Below are positions 1 to 15,400 of a stretch of 64,000 nt of DNA, piece after piece (the first letter of the stretch is position 1; every line of letters begins with the position of its first letter). The notes under the pieces were generated by a model. The model worked only from the letters and a program-made list of their open reading frames with translations, did not search any database and was not told where the DNA came from. The position numbers were made by a program, and so were the translations under genes. The stretch lies in NCBI GenBank assembly GCA_963965975.1, contig OZ014412.1:10335849-10399848 (forward strand), written 5' to 3'. Source of the DNA: Xestospongia bergquistia. Taxonomy: Eukaryota; Porifera; Demospongiae; Haplosclerida; Petrosiidae.

Positions 1-50
1 ACATGTTATGTATTGGCATTTATTTTGGAGGTGAAGACAAATACTTACAG

Positions 51-3000
51 AGATATTATGCTCTTGATGTCGTAAAATATTTTGCATATCTGTGACCTGA
101 CCATCAGATATTGTAATAATTAGTTTCAAGACAACAGTGACATGTTGAACAGCTTCCTTTTCAGTTATTTCCTGTCAATGTACAACGAGATTGTACTATA
201 TGACCTGTTTATCACTCACAAGTTGACCAGCAGATTCAATACAATATATTATTGAGTCACCTGGTTCTTCTTCTTCCTCTTCCTCCAGATCCTCCTGTTA
301 ATAAAATACAATTAAATCAGAGCAAACAGATGATTTTATTCAAATTTACTAACAACTAACTGATTGACTTCTAATTTTAACCTATAAAGGAAAATATATT
401 ACCCAAAACAAATCATATTAGTTTATAAATTGTTGTGCTTACATGTGTTCCAGCAACTTCTTGAACTGAACTAGATGAGAATAAATCAATGACTTAATTA
501 CTTAACTACATAAACATATTTACACAAACTGATTTTAATTTTTTTAGATAGTATAGAAATACATATTGACAGTAAATAAAATTTCTAAATTTTCCCAGAC
601 ATATACAAATTATATTATATATACCTGTCATCACTAAACCAGGAAATAGCAGTAGACAAGAGTTTATAAAGCCTTAGGAAAATATTCTCATCACTAGCAG
701 TAACTAATTTTGCAGTTTTATCTTTATTACATTTGCAGAGGTCAAGTATGACATATAATGCTAGTACAGCAACATCATCAGAAGGATGAACAAGAAGAGA
801 AGCAGTCTTGATAAAGAAATAAAGTTTAATGTAAACAAATACAATTTTTTTTCATTTTTCTAAAAATTTTTAATAACTTGCATTCATGCAGGTACTTTGT
901 GAACAATTATGTCATGATAAATGATGGCTACATTTTAAGTTAAAAGTTTATACCTTTTCTTTATATGTATAATAAATTTAGAAATAATAGACCATAGCAT
1001 ATTTACCTTTTGATATATTTCCTCTAAATCTTCTATCTTCTCTTTTAACCTAAATTTAAATTCAGAATGCAATTGATGAGAGTATACATAATTCTTAATG
1101 TTCACATTAACTTTTATTGAATATAGCAATTTTTGTTTTTGTTTATGAGTCTATATAAACATGCAATATCTGTGCTTGCTTGTGAATAGTTAAATTGTTT
1201 TTTGGCAAAAAAAATCATGACAGTTAGCAACTACCGAAGCATACTATCATGACCATTGAATTTAATTTACTTGTAGTCCAGTGGGCTTAACTATATCTAA
1301 GGTGCTAATTATACTCCAACTGCAAATATGTTTAAAAAACCAGATATTGTTGACATATTTACCTCATTTCTGAGCATGTGAATTGACTTAGAACTCCATG
1401 AAGTAACTGCAATGTAGTACATAGGTCAGCATTAAGTTGATCTTTCTTTATACTATCATATGTGTGACATAACTGATTATATAAAACTCTAAAGGAAATA
1501 TGTATAGTCAATATCTCCATAAATACTTATATATTGCAATATTATATTACTTATTTACATCTGGTTATACTAAACATTGCTCTCTCGGTTAAGTATTCTA
1601 CTATTTAACAGACAAAATGACAGGTAGTAAAAGCTATAGCCATACATACAAATTTAACTTTTTATTTACCCAAGCATATCAGATGCTTTCTTGATATTTC
1701 TATTAAAGCAAAAAAAAACATAATAACAATGAAATTAAACATAATAAACATTAAATACATATAGATAGATAGATATAAATATAGATATTTATAGATATAA
1801 ATATAGATATTAATATATATTTATAGCATAATATTGTCAAGGCATAAAATTGATTTCTTGATATTACACAAATTTATGAAATAATTTTGGCTGACAAAAT
1901 AGAGAGTGATGTGTCATGTGTAGAAAAATGAATTCATGAACATTCTTAAAGACTGTTCTTAATACCAGAACTATACACATTGCTACTTTATGGTTTATAT
2001 AAGTGTCATCCAATAATCAGGAAGTATTTAAATGAAAATGTTTTTAAAAGGAATCATGAAACCTTGTAATTTTTTCAATATACAGTATACAACATACAAT
2101 ATTGTTACCTTTTAAATTTTGTAGAGTCAACATCAGTAAATAAATCAACTAAACATTTGAAACTCCTCCCACCAGGTAACAGCTGTGTTGAAGATTCTAC
2201 AAAAAAGACTCTTCTTATCTTTTCACATCAATAATGTATCTCTTTTATAGTATGGTTCTTTCCATTCAGAGTAATACTATGCTTAAGTTGTAAATGTAAC
2301 AACATTTACTTAATGTGTCGCAAGCCCCAATATCAGCTACAAATAGGTATGCAAGACTATGCCAATCACAGTCACAATTTATAAACGTGTGTTACAGCAG
2401 TCACTCTATCACTATAATTTCATATGGGTCATTAATTGCTAAAGCAGTTTTGGTCCATCTCGATTCCTTAAATCTACAAACTGAAGTACTAACAACAAAG
2501 CCTTACTTTCCTATAGTAAGAGATCATTGACTTAGTCATCTTATAATTGTTTTGACAATGACAATTTACTATAAAACATTAGAATTTTGGAAAACAGAAA
2601 GCTAAATTAAATACAAGAATGCAGTGAAGCTAACTAAAGAAGCTTGGAAGCTCAAGTAATCACACTCATTATTGTAGTATTTGCAGTGAATGTCAATGAA
2701 AATTCATTAGTTGCCATGAAAATAGAAAATTAATGTGTACATATTAATTTTATTTTGTGATTTAATTAAGGCATACAACAATAGAATAACTTGAAGTGAA
2801 CATAACCACACGCACACACACATCATGTGGTTTAAAACATTTATAGGACTGCCTGGCAGTAAAAATTACTTTTCAACACTACTATCACACACACAGATCT
2901 CATACAAACTCTATTTAATTACGAGCTTTCACATTCTAAATGTCAAAGCAATTCGTACTTTGATTGGTGCCATCATCATTAGTTGCTGCAGCTTATATAT

Positions 3001-6000
3001 AGTAGATAGTTCAATAATACACATACATACATGTATGTATGTGTATTATCACATGTGCAAACATTATCACCTGATTTATCATCACTATCCTGTGTCTCCT
3101 GTCCATTAACTTCATAGGCTTCCTGGTAGTTTATAATAAACTGTTGAAAATGCTCATTCATTTGCTTATCAGTTATTTCAGTTTCAGCTTTTTCATATTC
3201 ATATTTTGTTTGTTCAATTTTACTAGCAGCATTCTGTGTACATATACAAATAAGATACGCATGAAATTGGTACTAAATCATTTATGTACCACACTACAAA
3301 AAAACATGTTCAAACTAAATTTACATGGATCAAACTCATGGCTATTTACTAACTATGAGTCCTACAATGTACATTAGACCACTTGTTCACAATGAATGTG
3401 CTTTAAACTGAGTTATTTTGAGTGATCTTTGCAATTACAATTCTAAACATGATGTGAATTGCAACCATATCTGCACATTATATGACTGCTGTTTATATAA
3501 CACCTTTTCAAAATGAAGCTATTCTTTGACTAACGATATTCAATCTAATTTTATTTAAATCACACTTAGAAGTCTGACTAATGTCTTTTAAGCCTCATGT
3601 ATACGCACTTAACTATCAACTTTAAACAAAAAAAGTTAATGACTCCAATATTGGTTATTCGTACATAAAGTTTGTGTGTTGCAAACATGTTAACAAAGAA
3701 AGCAACAAAATGTTTAGGAAAGATTATTAACATATCAATGACAATTTCATAGCATTTCAGTTAATGCGTTACATTACCTTATGTTTAAACTCATTTGGAA
3801 ATAGGTTAGATATGCTATTGAAACAGGAATCCCAAAAGAGTACATGAGCTTCACAAGTCAAAAATATTGGAGCAAGGTTCCTATCAACTAACTTCTATTA
3901 ACAACAAAATAAAAAAAAACAGTCAATTAATAAAGTGGACTGGAAATGTATATACTAACAGGAAAATAATTATTAAAATTGTTCTATGATTATTTGATGA
4001 AACTGCTGTTGTTGTAAGGGAGTGGATTGTAAGATTGAAGACTGAAGAGTTGACATAAGTTGTGGCTCTACTCAAAGATGTTTCTCAAGTAACAGAGCTC
4101 AGAAATTTAGATCAGTCATGCCCAATTCAAAGGGCTTGTGGTAAAAGTAATTACATATCTATGTGCATTGGCAGTTACTGTATGCAGGTTAATTTTATTG
4201 TTCACTTTAGAAAGTTGCATACAACAATAAAATTATGGGAGAAACATACTCAGATAGTTAACATGTGATCCAAATCAATCTTAAGACTGCCTAGAACACT
4301 GCATGTGTCAGGCAGAAAATCTAATTTTTAAGGCTAATTCATATTTAACAAAGCTAATAAACAACAACAATAAGTCATTGACTTACCAATACTGTATTGC
4401 CAAATTTTTTTATTGTATCTTGTTGCCACTCATTAAGTTCATCAGAATTTAGCTCATTACAAAATGCAGTAACTAATGGAATTACTCCATCAACAAAATA
4501 AAATAGACTAAAACTGATTTCTTTAGTACTTGAGTCATCATCAAGTTCCCAAACGTTTGTCCAACTCTGACAAAATGGCAGTAAACTTATATTAAAAAAT
4601 GTTAGACAAAAATATTTAACTTACAATATGTTCAGAGAACAACCTCTTAAAGAGAAACATAAACTTCTCAGTGTATCTTTCATCACGTAATGTGACAATA
4701 TCATTATTGACAAAGGAAGTGCAGTCATCAATATGTTTCCAGAAATCACTATTCCTATCACAATCAATATAAAAGTTATAGCAATTCCTACAGTTAATAG
4801 GGTCTTACTTAAGCTCATGCATTGATGAATGACAATACTTCTCACTATGGATGCAAGCCTCATTAAGAAGGTGAGCAAAAGGTACTTTACGTTCCCTTGG
4901 TACATCATCATTACCAAGAATACTATAAAAGAGTGGCTAATTAGTAAACTTTGATATCATACAATTTCTTTGATTATTGCTTAACAGAATTCATTGGAAA
5001 GTCAGAAAATTAGTCATTTTGTACAACCTGGCATGCTGCATGTGCCAGGCAGTCCTATATTTTTTATAGCCTTGTAGTAGCTATCTATTTATATATGTCC
5101 ATTTGTGTCCTTTTATTCTATTGCTGCATCCAACAAAGAAACAAGGTTACAATTTCAAATAATTGTGACAGGAATATTTTAATGGTGCAGTCATTGTTGT
5201 AAGGGAATGGGCCTACAGTGGCACACAAGGTGTGACACAATTTTTTCATCTAAATAATTATTCATAAAATCATAGTCAATTGTAATTGGATAATTACAGC
5301 CTCTCTATTTGTGTGATCTTAGTGTTGAAATTGGGACATTTGCATGATAAGACATTTTAAATATCGAATGAAGGCAACATTAAAAACTTTCACTTAAAAT
5401 AGCTGACTACAGAAGCTTAAAGAGATTAACCAGTGGAAACTTAAATGAACATTGACAATTGAATTATGATACTCAAGCCAAGCTTGGGATATGCAACCAA
5501 CCAGTTACTTTATGTGGATTCATTTCATTCATCAGCTTCAAAAGTCAAATACAATATTAATAAAAGAAGTAACTGAATTTTCAAGTATATATACACAAAT
5601 GTATGGCGCACTGTTAGAAACATGTGTAAAACATGTGTATACTAACCTCAAAAGCTCTTTTACTGTGAAGATCTTATGAAAAAGAATCTCAGCAAACTTG
5701 CCTTTACCCTCAGCACATGTAGCTAATAAACTAGATACATTCAACAGTGTCAATAACTTATCATCATCATTAGGGTTCTGAATAAAATTTAAACAAAAAG
5801 ATAATTTCTTCTAACATAAGACTAATAAAGTAGTCTTTGTAGTGAAAACTTTGATTTAACATTCTTGCTATTTTTTCTTGATAGTTCTTCAGGAGAGGAC
5901 CAGGTTTACTTTTTGAGGGCTAACAAAATTTTTAGATAAATATTTATGGATCTATCCGTATACCTTCATCACAGCTTTTAAAGTAGTAAAAAAGTCTAAA

Positions 6001-9000
6001 TATTCTTTAGTCTCACCAGTACAAGCCAGTACATACAACTGTCTAATCTCTCCTTCAGAAAAGTCACAACATAATGTAACATTATCTGTAATAATCTATG
6101 GAAAATACCAAGAACAATGAAGCTAACATTGTCTGATAGATGAGTCAAACTCTTACTTCAGTCAACAAATAGGCAACAGAAGATACACCAGTCTTAACAT
6201 CATAAAAGTCAGTACAATGTAGAAACATTTTTTGTTGCACCTTGAATGTGAATTAAGTAGCTTTACAGTAATACAACTATCATATTAATTCCTACCAGTT
6301 TATTTCCTCTGCAAAGTTTTTAAAGCACATCACAAACTTCTACTAATAATTCTTTGATTTGATCTTTTTCAGGATGATTTTTGTAGTCTTTTGAAAAATG
6401 TTTGAACACAAAAATTAGAAGAGCTGAATAAACACCTTTTGAAAAGGAAAAGTGATAACAATGGATAAAAATTAAATATTGTGGAGAGACTAGAGACAAT
6501 CTCTACAATGATAAACAGTCATGTTAAGTTAGATTTACCAGTAGTATAAACAATATTTTGATAGCTTGGCCTTGGACAGACTTCATTTTGAACAAAAAGA
6601 AAAAGGTTCTTCACTTTCTTTATAAACTTTGGCAATTCTATAGTGAAGAAAAAAGAATTAATCACTTCTATTTATAATCTACATAATAATTCTCTTTCTA
6701 TGTTTTAATCCAAACTGTACTAATAGCAGTACATACTTAATGTTTATTAAAACAGAATGGTCATAAAACATTACCAGTGGGATGGGTGGCATCTACAAAA
6801 GTTTTCAATTCTGATTCCTTTGTAAGAGCACCTTCTCCCAATGACCAATTGTATATACTATGATGTTCAGTTGGATCCTTTTGATCAACAGCAGTATGAA
6901 TATAAGAGCACTTGGCATCTTCAAAAAGTTTATGTTCTTTCTACATGCGATAGAAGAAATACTGTCAATATATTATATATAGTAATGTAAAAACTTCTTT
7001 TAAAAAATGAAAGACATATAGGAATAACAATTCCAAAAACAAAAGACACAAGGTATGGGTGAAAACTTAAATCCATACTAAATCACTATATAAATAGCCA
7101 ACAAGTATCAGTCTCACAAACTATCATTCATACATACATGCCTCTGAAAGACTATACCAGTATCAGAATCAGTGATACATGCTTTTCTTCAATCCTAAAT
7201 ATTTACCACTGAAAGATTGGTATTTAATATTCAAATTGTAGCCATTTACTATAAAAATCTGGCCACTTACGTAGGGATTTTTGTATGAATTTAATATTGA
7301 CATTAAAATAGTTTTAATTTAGTTGTTATCACTCTTTTTTGGGACACATAATTTTTTGATTTGACTTAACCAATCATAAATTAATCCACTTCATCACAAT
7401 TACCTCATTTTAAATGTATTAAAAGTGATATACTAGAAACATTTTCACATGTGCATCGATAAAACCAATTTTTGTTTCAAAGGTATGTTGACATGACTAG
7501 ACATAACAATGAATAGAAAAAACAATTTAAGAACCTGAAGTAAGTTGATCATAAATAAAAAGAAAATACAAAAAAAGCAGCAGATGAGAAAAAAAGTGAC
7601 CCACAATGAGAGTGATACAAAGAAAATTAAAGATGAGAGTAGTAAAGACGAAAACCAGACAAAGATGAAATCAAAGGGTAGGTTATATAGTTTACTACCA
7701 ATTATATCTTTTATAGAGCCTGAGTACTAATAGATAATGAAGGAGACAGAGGGAAAGAGAAATCTTATCATTGCTTATAAATTGTTGATTTTAAATTAGC
7801 TAAATATATGATACAATATCATATCTTTGAGTTGTAAAAGAAAGAAAGTAAAAATTCAGTTTTCCCCTGCCAATTCCTATATACTATGCTTAATGATATA
7901 CGCACTATTACTACATGTGGCATGTTGTATTATTCTACCTTATAAATTGCATATAACAAATTTGCACTGCATATTCTCAGTATATCATCTTCATAGCTCA
8001 TCAAATCTTGTAATATTACAACAAGACCTCCAGGATCATCAACATTAAAGCATTTGTAATCACCTCTTGTTTCAAAAAATCTTGCCAATGCTTGACGTTG
8101 TCTGTCAAGGACACTAAATAAAAAACAAATATAGGTATAAAAATATCATAAACAGCTGGATAGGCAGTAGAATGAGAGATTGATGCCTATTTAGACTAAA
8201 ATGGAAGACAGAAGTTTACTAATAAAAATCATAAGATGCCAGCAAAAAGACAGCAAACTTAACATAGTGCAGTCTAACAGTGAAAGTGTGTGAAAATGAA
8301 ATTTTATTATAAAAATGGGATGATGTTTTTATTAGAACATTGTTCTTACTCAATCTCCAGACTTGAAACATTAAAAGACTCCTTCAACAAAGGATCAAGT
8401 CCAGGATTAGTACTGTCTTTACGACATTTAAACTCAATCAATAGTTTCTACATTAATTTCAAAGAAAATGTAATGACTGTCATAGTTTTATAACTTACTG
8501 CACAAGCCATGTATGAAAGTTGTTTGAAGAAAACATGTAACAATTTTACAGCTCTACAAAACAAGACAATGAGATACAATAATTGCACATACAGTATATT
8601 GGACTAGTAATGCAGAAGTGTAATGATGTTTGCCTTACATTCTTTTGACTTTAAAAATGTGTTCATTGTTATCCTTTTTATATCGCTGGTTATCTACAGT
8701 GATAGTAATTAATATAATATAGTCAAGTGGTTGCATAAAGTAGTATTTGATGTGTACTAGTGGGTATGGCAGATACATATCATTATATTGTACAAGGTCT
8801 TTGAAAGAGAAACTACTAAATATGTACATTGCATAGTGTACCTCAGGTTCCAATTCACTATTTTAGCAACATTTTATTCATTTCTCCAATATAACTTACT
8901 GTTTGGATAATTATCTGTCCTTGTGTCCAATATCCTAACAAGACTTGAAAAATCAAATTCTATTTCACTGACATCCCAAAAATAGGCATAAGCCGCAAGA

Positions 9001-9413
9001 CGCTCCATGACTTCTAACATTTGAGCTAACAATTCATTATCAGCTGAATGTGTTTTATTAGGTTCTAGCACCTTAGATAACAAAGAGAAAACAAGGTTTC
9101 TATAAACTACTTGAAGTAATAATTTATATTTATCATAGTACATGTGCAAAATTAAACAAGACCATCATAAACTATTTTAAGATTGCTTTGATGGGATGCT
9201 GTATTGTAAAGAAGTAAAGTATATTAAAATTTTACTAATATTGCTATTAATTATCAAATACAACTAATATTAACAATATAGATGAAACAATTAAACAATA
9301 TAGATGAAAAAACCAAATCTATACTTGACAATGTCCTAGGACTGACTGGTATGATGATCATCCCAGGCAATATTATTTACTAACAAATGTATCAAAATAG
9401 TATAATAGTAATC

Positions 9414-9450
<37 letters not shown>

Positions 9451-12400
9451 CTATGCAAATGCTTTAATATTACCTTTGTGTTCTTCACTTTTTTTCCAAT
9501 GTGAGAAATCAATGTACGGATGTTAGCAGCATCTTCCAAAGTATCTACACTATATCTACTAACATTACTGGCTTTTAATGAATCAGGATATACAAGGTTT
9601 TCCCATAACTAAAATAAAAATATTGAAACAATGTTATGCATTTCATTATATATCATACAATTGTACATCTTATTAAATCACTATCATTTTATATGACCAC
9701 AAATGATATTAATTCTCGGGTTTGAGACCTTCCATAAATCATTTTACAATAACACCTCTTAAAAACACTGTAGTCTTTTGAAAGGTTTAATTTAAAGATG
9801 TAAAGTCGGCTACCAATATTTTGCAAAATTAGCATTTACTGCAATGTCATCATAATGTTTCTTAATACAATTAAACCAATCTGAAGTTTTATAAAAAACT
9901 CAAAGTCTTTTCAGTTCTAAAAATAATCTTAATAATCACAACAATTATATATAAAACAATATTAAAGGTAGTCACTTACATAACAATACCATAAGTGGTC
10001 AATATGCCTTCCATTTTTATTAATACTGGGCTCAATATAAAGTGACTCCACAAGGTTCAAATAAGCTGATTTTATTTCTAATGGAATCTTCTTGTCTCTA
10101 AGAGCAATTAAAGCTTCATCAAACCAGCTCTCTGTTTTAAGTTTCTTTAATTCATCAATAGAAGTCTCATTAACGCCCTATAAAAATAAAACATACAAAG
10201 AACTTAAGGCAAACTTATGATAGTTACATTTAAGATCATTGAAGTATTGCCACTCGTGTTTAACATCAATTACAATAAATTTCTGTGTAATGGTAATTTC
10301 ATTGTTTCAAAATTCACAAACCAAAAAAATAATTTAAATAAATTAAGTTTAAAATCAAACCTCTTCCAAATAAGTATCAGAAACATTAATAACATGAAAA
10401 TCTAAACATACAAATTAATCACTTTATAAACAATATAATTATTTTAAAGTTATTATTTTAAAGTTAAAAACTGCATTCATTAAAAAGATAAATATTACAT
10501 AAAATCTTAATAAAAGTGAAACATTTATTAATATTCTAACTATTACACTAACACATACCTTGCAAACTTTACTGAATAGCCTTAATTGAGCAATAAGCCT
10601 TAGTTGAACAATACAAAGATCCTTTTTCTCCTACAAAAATAACCATTAGCTGTAGTAAAATACTTAGTACTTACAGATGTGCAAGCTAATGAAGAAACTA
10701 ATACTGGTTTCTTAACTGGAATTGAATGTTCTTCTAGTGACATCTGGTTTTGTCCGGGTGCTTCAAATTCATTGGGTATAAAAATGTATACCTCCCCACT
10801 TATGACTTTGGTTTCATAAAATATGTCCTATATATTAAAGGAATTTTAAGTCAATGATTAAGAATATTACTTATATTAATAATGGTTAGAGCTAAAGAAA
10901 TTTATATACATCAGCAGTTAAAGGATGCGGTTTATTTTTATTATTCCTTTTAATAGTCACATACAACAATCAAACAAAACAATGCAAATGGATGTACAAG
11001 TATAATATATGTACATATTTCATGCTTCAAAACAATTATAGCACTACCCAGGATGCAAAGCATGCCAGCCAATAAGAATGTGAGTCCATTGCAAAGAATA
11101 CAACAAGATATATAGTAAGGATGGCAGTTCTATATAACAAGACTGGTAACTAACCTGTCCTTTCTTAATGATGGTTGTAAAAACTTTATCTGTAAGAGTT
11201 AAGGAATTAATAAATAATAACATTAATTAGACACTGACACACATGCAGTTCAAAAAGAGAGAACACAACTTTACACTACGTATCTACCTTGCAATTGTCT
11301 ATTGGGTAAACCTTCAGTGAAGCAAAGTGAACTGTATAAATGAAGAACTGCTGCATCCTACAAACAGTTATTACTACTATAATTATTATGGTAATATGAT
11401 AACTAACATGAACAACAAATTTGTGCTTCTTAGGTTTAATTGCTGACACTAACAAATCTGCAATTTTGCTATAGAATAAAAAGACAACTTCATTTTAATT
11501 TGATGTGTTGTATGTGATGTTATTCCCTTATATTTCTGAGCATGTTCTGTATTATAGGCATCTACCAAGAGTTATACTACACACACACATATCAAATCCC
11601 TACATACTAAGCACTACAGTGCTTATAATACAATTTGTGTTATTCTCCTTTCTTTTGTGTATTATATAATCTGAAACTTATATGGCAAGCTTTGTTGGAA
11701 ACATTTTCATACCCATTGGAGTTGGAGTTGAGGGTTTAGGGTGAATTGTAGCTAAATACAGAATATGTTGAGAAGTAAATACATAACATCTTGCGGCTTG
11801 AAGATTAATAATCTTTAATTTATCAGAAAGCAAAGCCAAGAAGCAAAGCTGCAACCACAAACACACCATCTGTAACTTAGTATTACAGATCTAAATTTCA
11901 TGGTAAGCATTGGCACATAATCATCTGATGTGTAGGAACTGATCAACTGCAAGTCATAACATTGCATTGGAAGACTTATTGTTAGAGTAGAACTGATAGG
12001 TTTATTCAGAACACAAGATTCACTACTTTTATTATCAGTGCATAATTTTAAAGCAATAAAAACCAGTAGATTTGACAGTTTCCATAAGACTTTAGATTTA
12101 TTAATATTTCATACCTGTCATGATAAACTAATGTACTCAGCACATTTTCAACACCAAGACCTCTGCCCAACTACATAAAAAATCATATGAGCAGTTTACC
12201 AAAAGGATACTTACCTTTTTAACAAACAGTTCCCTAAAGTTAAGATCAGGGCCTTTTTTAATTAGGTACAGCCTTAAATTATGACTTGTTGTTTTAGCAT
12301 AGCACTCAAGGACCAAACACACTTTTTTCTGTATGTCAACAGATCTGTATTGATACATTACTATGTCATTTGACTTACATAATATCAGACAATTTAATAT

Positions 12401-15400
12401 ATATTATAACCACAGCAAAGAATAATAAGTTCCTGTTTATACTGACAGGTAGGGAGATTCCTCAAAATAATACAGTTATGTATACTTTTAGACTATTTTT
12501 ATATACTTAGGTTACTAACAGCTATCCACCAAACTGTACCTATCATTCCTGCACACAAATGTACTACTTCAATGATAGGCTGTTCTATTAGAAACCAATT
12601 TTCATCTTAGACATATAACTGTAATGTAGGACGCTTCCCTTCCCTCTTCCAATACTACTAACCAAAGTGTTAATAATACTTTATGGCACAATACATTCCA
12701 TCAGTAGCATATTATTTATTATGGCACAGTTGTAGCAAAAGTGTATGTTAGCATAATTTATTACACAAATGAACCTGTATAGTGTAAGTATTTTATTTTA
12801 AATTATTAATTATGCATATTGTAATTAGTGGTAAGGTTTTGAATGACTTTTGACACAACAGAGTCAATTAATTGACCATACAGAACTTACTGAGACTTTG
12901 CCAAAATATGTACCAGCATATCAACGATCTATGTAAGACATATCATACATATAAGCACAAACAAAATTTCAAAAGAATGTATAATCAGGTACATGATAGT
13001 AACGCCTATCCAAGGATTGTATATCCATTGAAATGCATGGGTAGAAAACAATGAGTATCTCACTCAAATTGATCAACATATTTTAAATCTTTGTACTATT
13101 TCTTTATAAGATAATCCCTTATTTATGACTTAGTTATGGGATTAAAATAGGTTTTTAAGCATTACAGATACAATTAGTCAAATGTTGGATTTCATCATCA
13201 CCTCTGCTTTGCTTTTTAGATCACAATAACTCAATAACCATAAATAGTTTGGACACCAAATTCTAAGAAGTAACATACTTATCTATGATATGTGGCCTTT
13301 TTATGAGCTAAGTCTCATTTGAGCACTTATGAAGCAACAATTAGTATTTTAGTAGTAAAACTTCAAATGCCTATTGGATCAGTACCACTTCATTAAATCA
13401 AATTTGATCTTCCTTTTTAACAATTAATTTAAATATAAATTTAATATGGTATTGTGTTGGATAGAAAACTCAAGACAGTGTATACTGAAAGAAATTACAC
13501 AATCAAATAATACTGATTCCCCCTATTTTTGCTGTGAATAAATGCTGAAATAATCTTACAGTTTCCTCCTACTTAAGTCTCAGGGTTTTCTGTCATACTC
13601 AATGTACATTGCCTACTACCAATGTTGACTACATCTTGACATTTAGAAAATCATTGTCTTGGATTTGATATACATGTATGTAAAAACTTTTAAAAATTGA
13701 ACTAACAAGTAAATATAAAATGTTTTCTTAAAAAGGAATAAAATTAATGTAGAGAAGGCTAGTGTCAATCCAATACAAAGAATGCATATAAAGTAATAGT
13801 GATGGCAACAGCACAGGCATGTAAGTATAGATAAAAATATTATATTAAAAGATGTGAATAATATATACATGCAGAGTTTGATGGTCGTATAACATTCTAT
13901 GATTAAGTCATTTGTAGCAATACTGTCCCAACTATCTTGTATGCATTCTTTGTATTAGAGCAACATTAGACATAACTACATTTACTTCACTTTTAGAGAA
14001 TTCTTTTCATTTACTTGTGTTATATATAGTAGCAACTTACATGGTATACTCTTAACATTTTGGCACCAATTTTGATGTTCTTATTAATATACTTTACTAG
14101 CACATCCAAGATTGCTTTAAGATCATCAGATTCATAGGTTGGATCACACAGTACTAGCTACATATACAGTCATCAACATAATCGTCATCTTGTAATTAAC
14201 ACATTATGATACTAACTTCAGAATACTCTGCTAATACATGATGAATACTAGTCACAAAGTACAGGCTATGAACATGATCTGGAGTAACCTATAGGAGTAC
14301 ATGTACTGACAAGATTATATAATTATAAATAATGTCTTAAGATTATTTGATGGGATTATTTGTAAACATTAAAGACTGGATAATAGAAATATATCCTACT
14401 GTGCTGCTCAAACTTAAAGGCACTTTCCTTGTATAGTTAGAAGCTACAATCAGTCAAATATTATTAGCAGTTATAATATGGGTAGGTTAGTCCCTTTCAA
14501 AAGTCATGTACAACATTAGTGTATACGTAAAATGACAAGATAATGTAAAATGGACAAGCTTGATCCAAAGTAATCCTAGGACAGCTGAAACACAAACCTT
14601 GTCATGTCAAAAGTATCCACAATTTATATTAGATTTCATTTCTATGCACAATATACTTACTTCTTCAATTCTAAAGTTGGCAGTGTCACATTCTTTATTT
14701 AGACAAACCTACATGAATCAATCCTTCCATCTTATACAAATATATTTTCAGGAGTACAAATAATATTGACAAGGGCATGCACTCACATTTAAAAACTTTG
14801 TACCAATATGATTTTTCTTGTCTACATGTTTTGGCAAAGTATTATCCCCTAAATAAATATATATAACTTAAATTATGACAAAACAATATATTGAATATTT
14901 CCTTATCAAATCATTAATACAAACATACTTTGAACTGTCAAGAAAGTCTTGGCAACTTTACTATCATCAATGCCCCATGGCAAATATTGCAGTCTAACGA
15001 TTTTTTCATTTACAACTTCAGCTGCATCATTTTTCTAATAATAAGTCAATCCATATTAAAGTGTTATCTAGTGATTTTAGTTACCTCTTTACTTGACAAA
15101 ATAAATTGAGAACCATGGTCACTGTCTAATTTTAACTAAGCCAGATTTCAAAAGTAATTTGAGATTGTAATCATTGCATTAGACTATTAAGGGCATACCT
15201 TATATTCTTGTTGCCATTTATAAACTAGCAAGTATTTTTTAGAAGGCACATGTTTGATGTAACATTTATCTTCAAAGTGTACAGGATTACCTAATTAATT
15301 AAAAAATTTCATATCAGTACTAATTTCAAATTCATACCATTAAATTGCAGTGAGTCTACTTTCTCTAATTGCCACAAACAATTTCCAGAGGTAGGTGGAT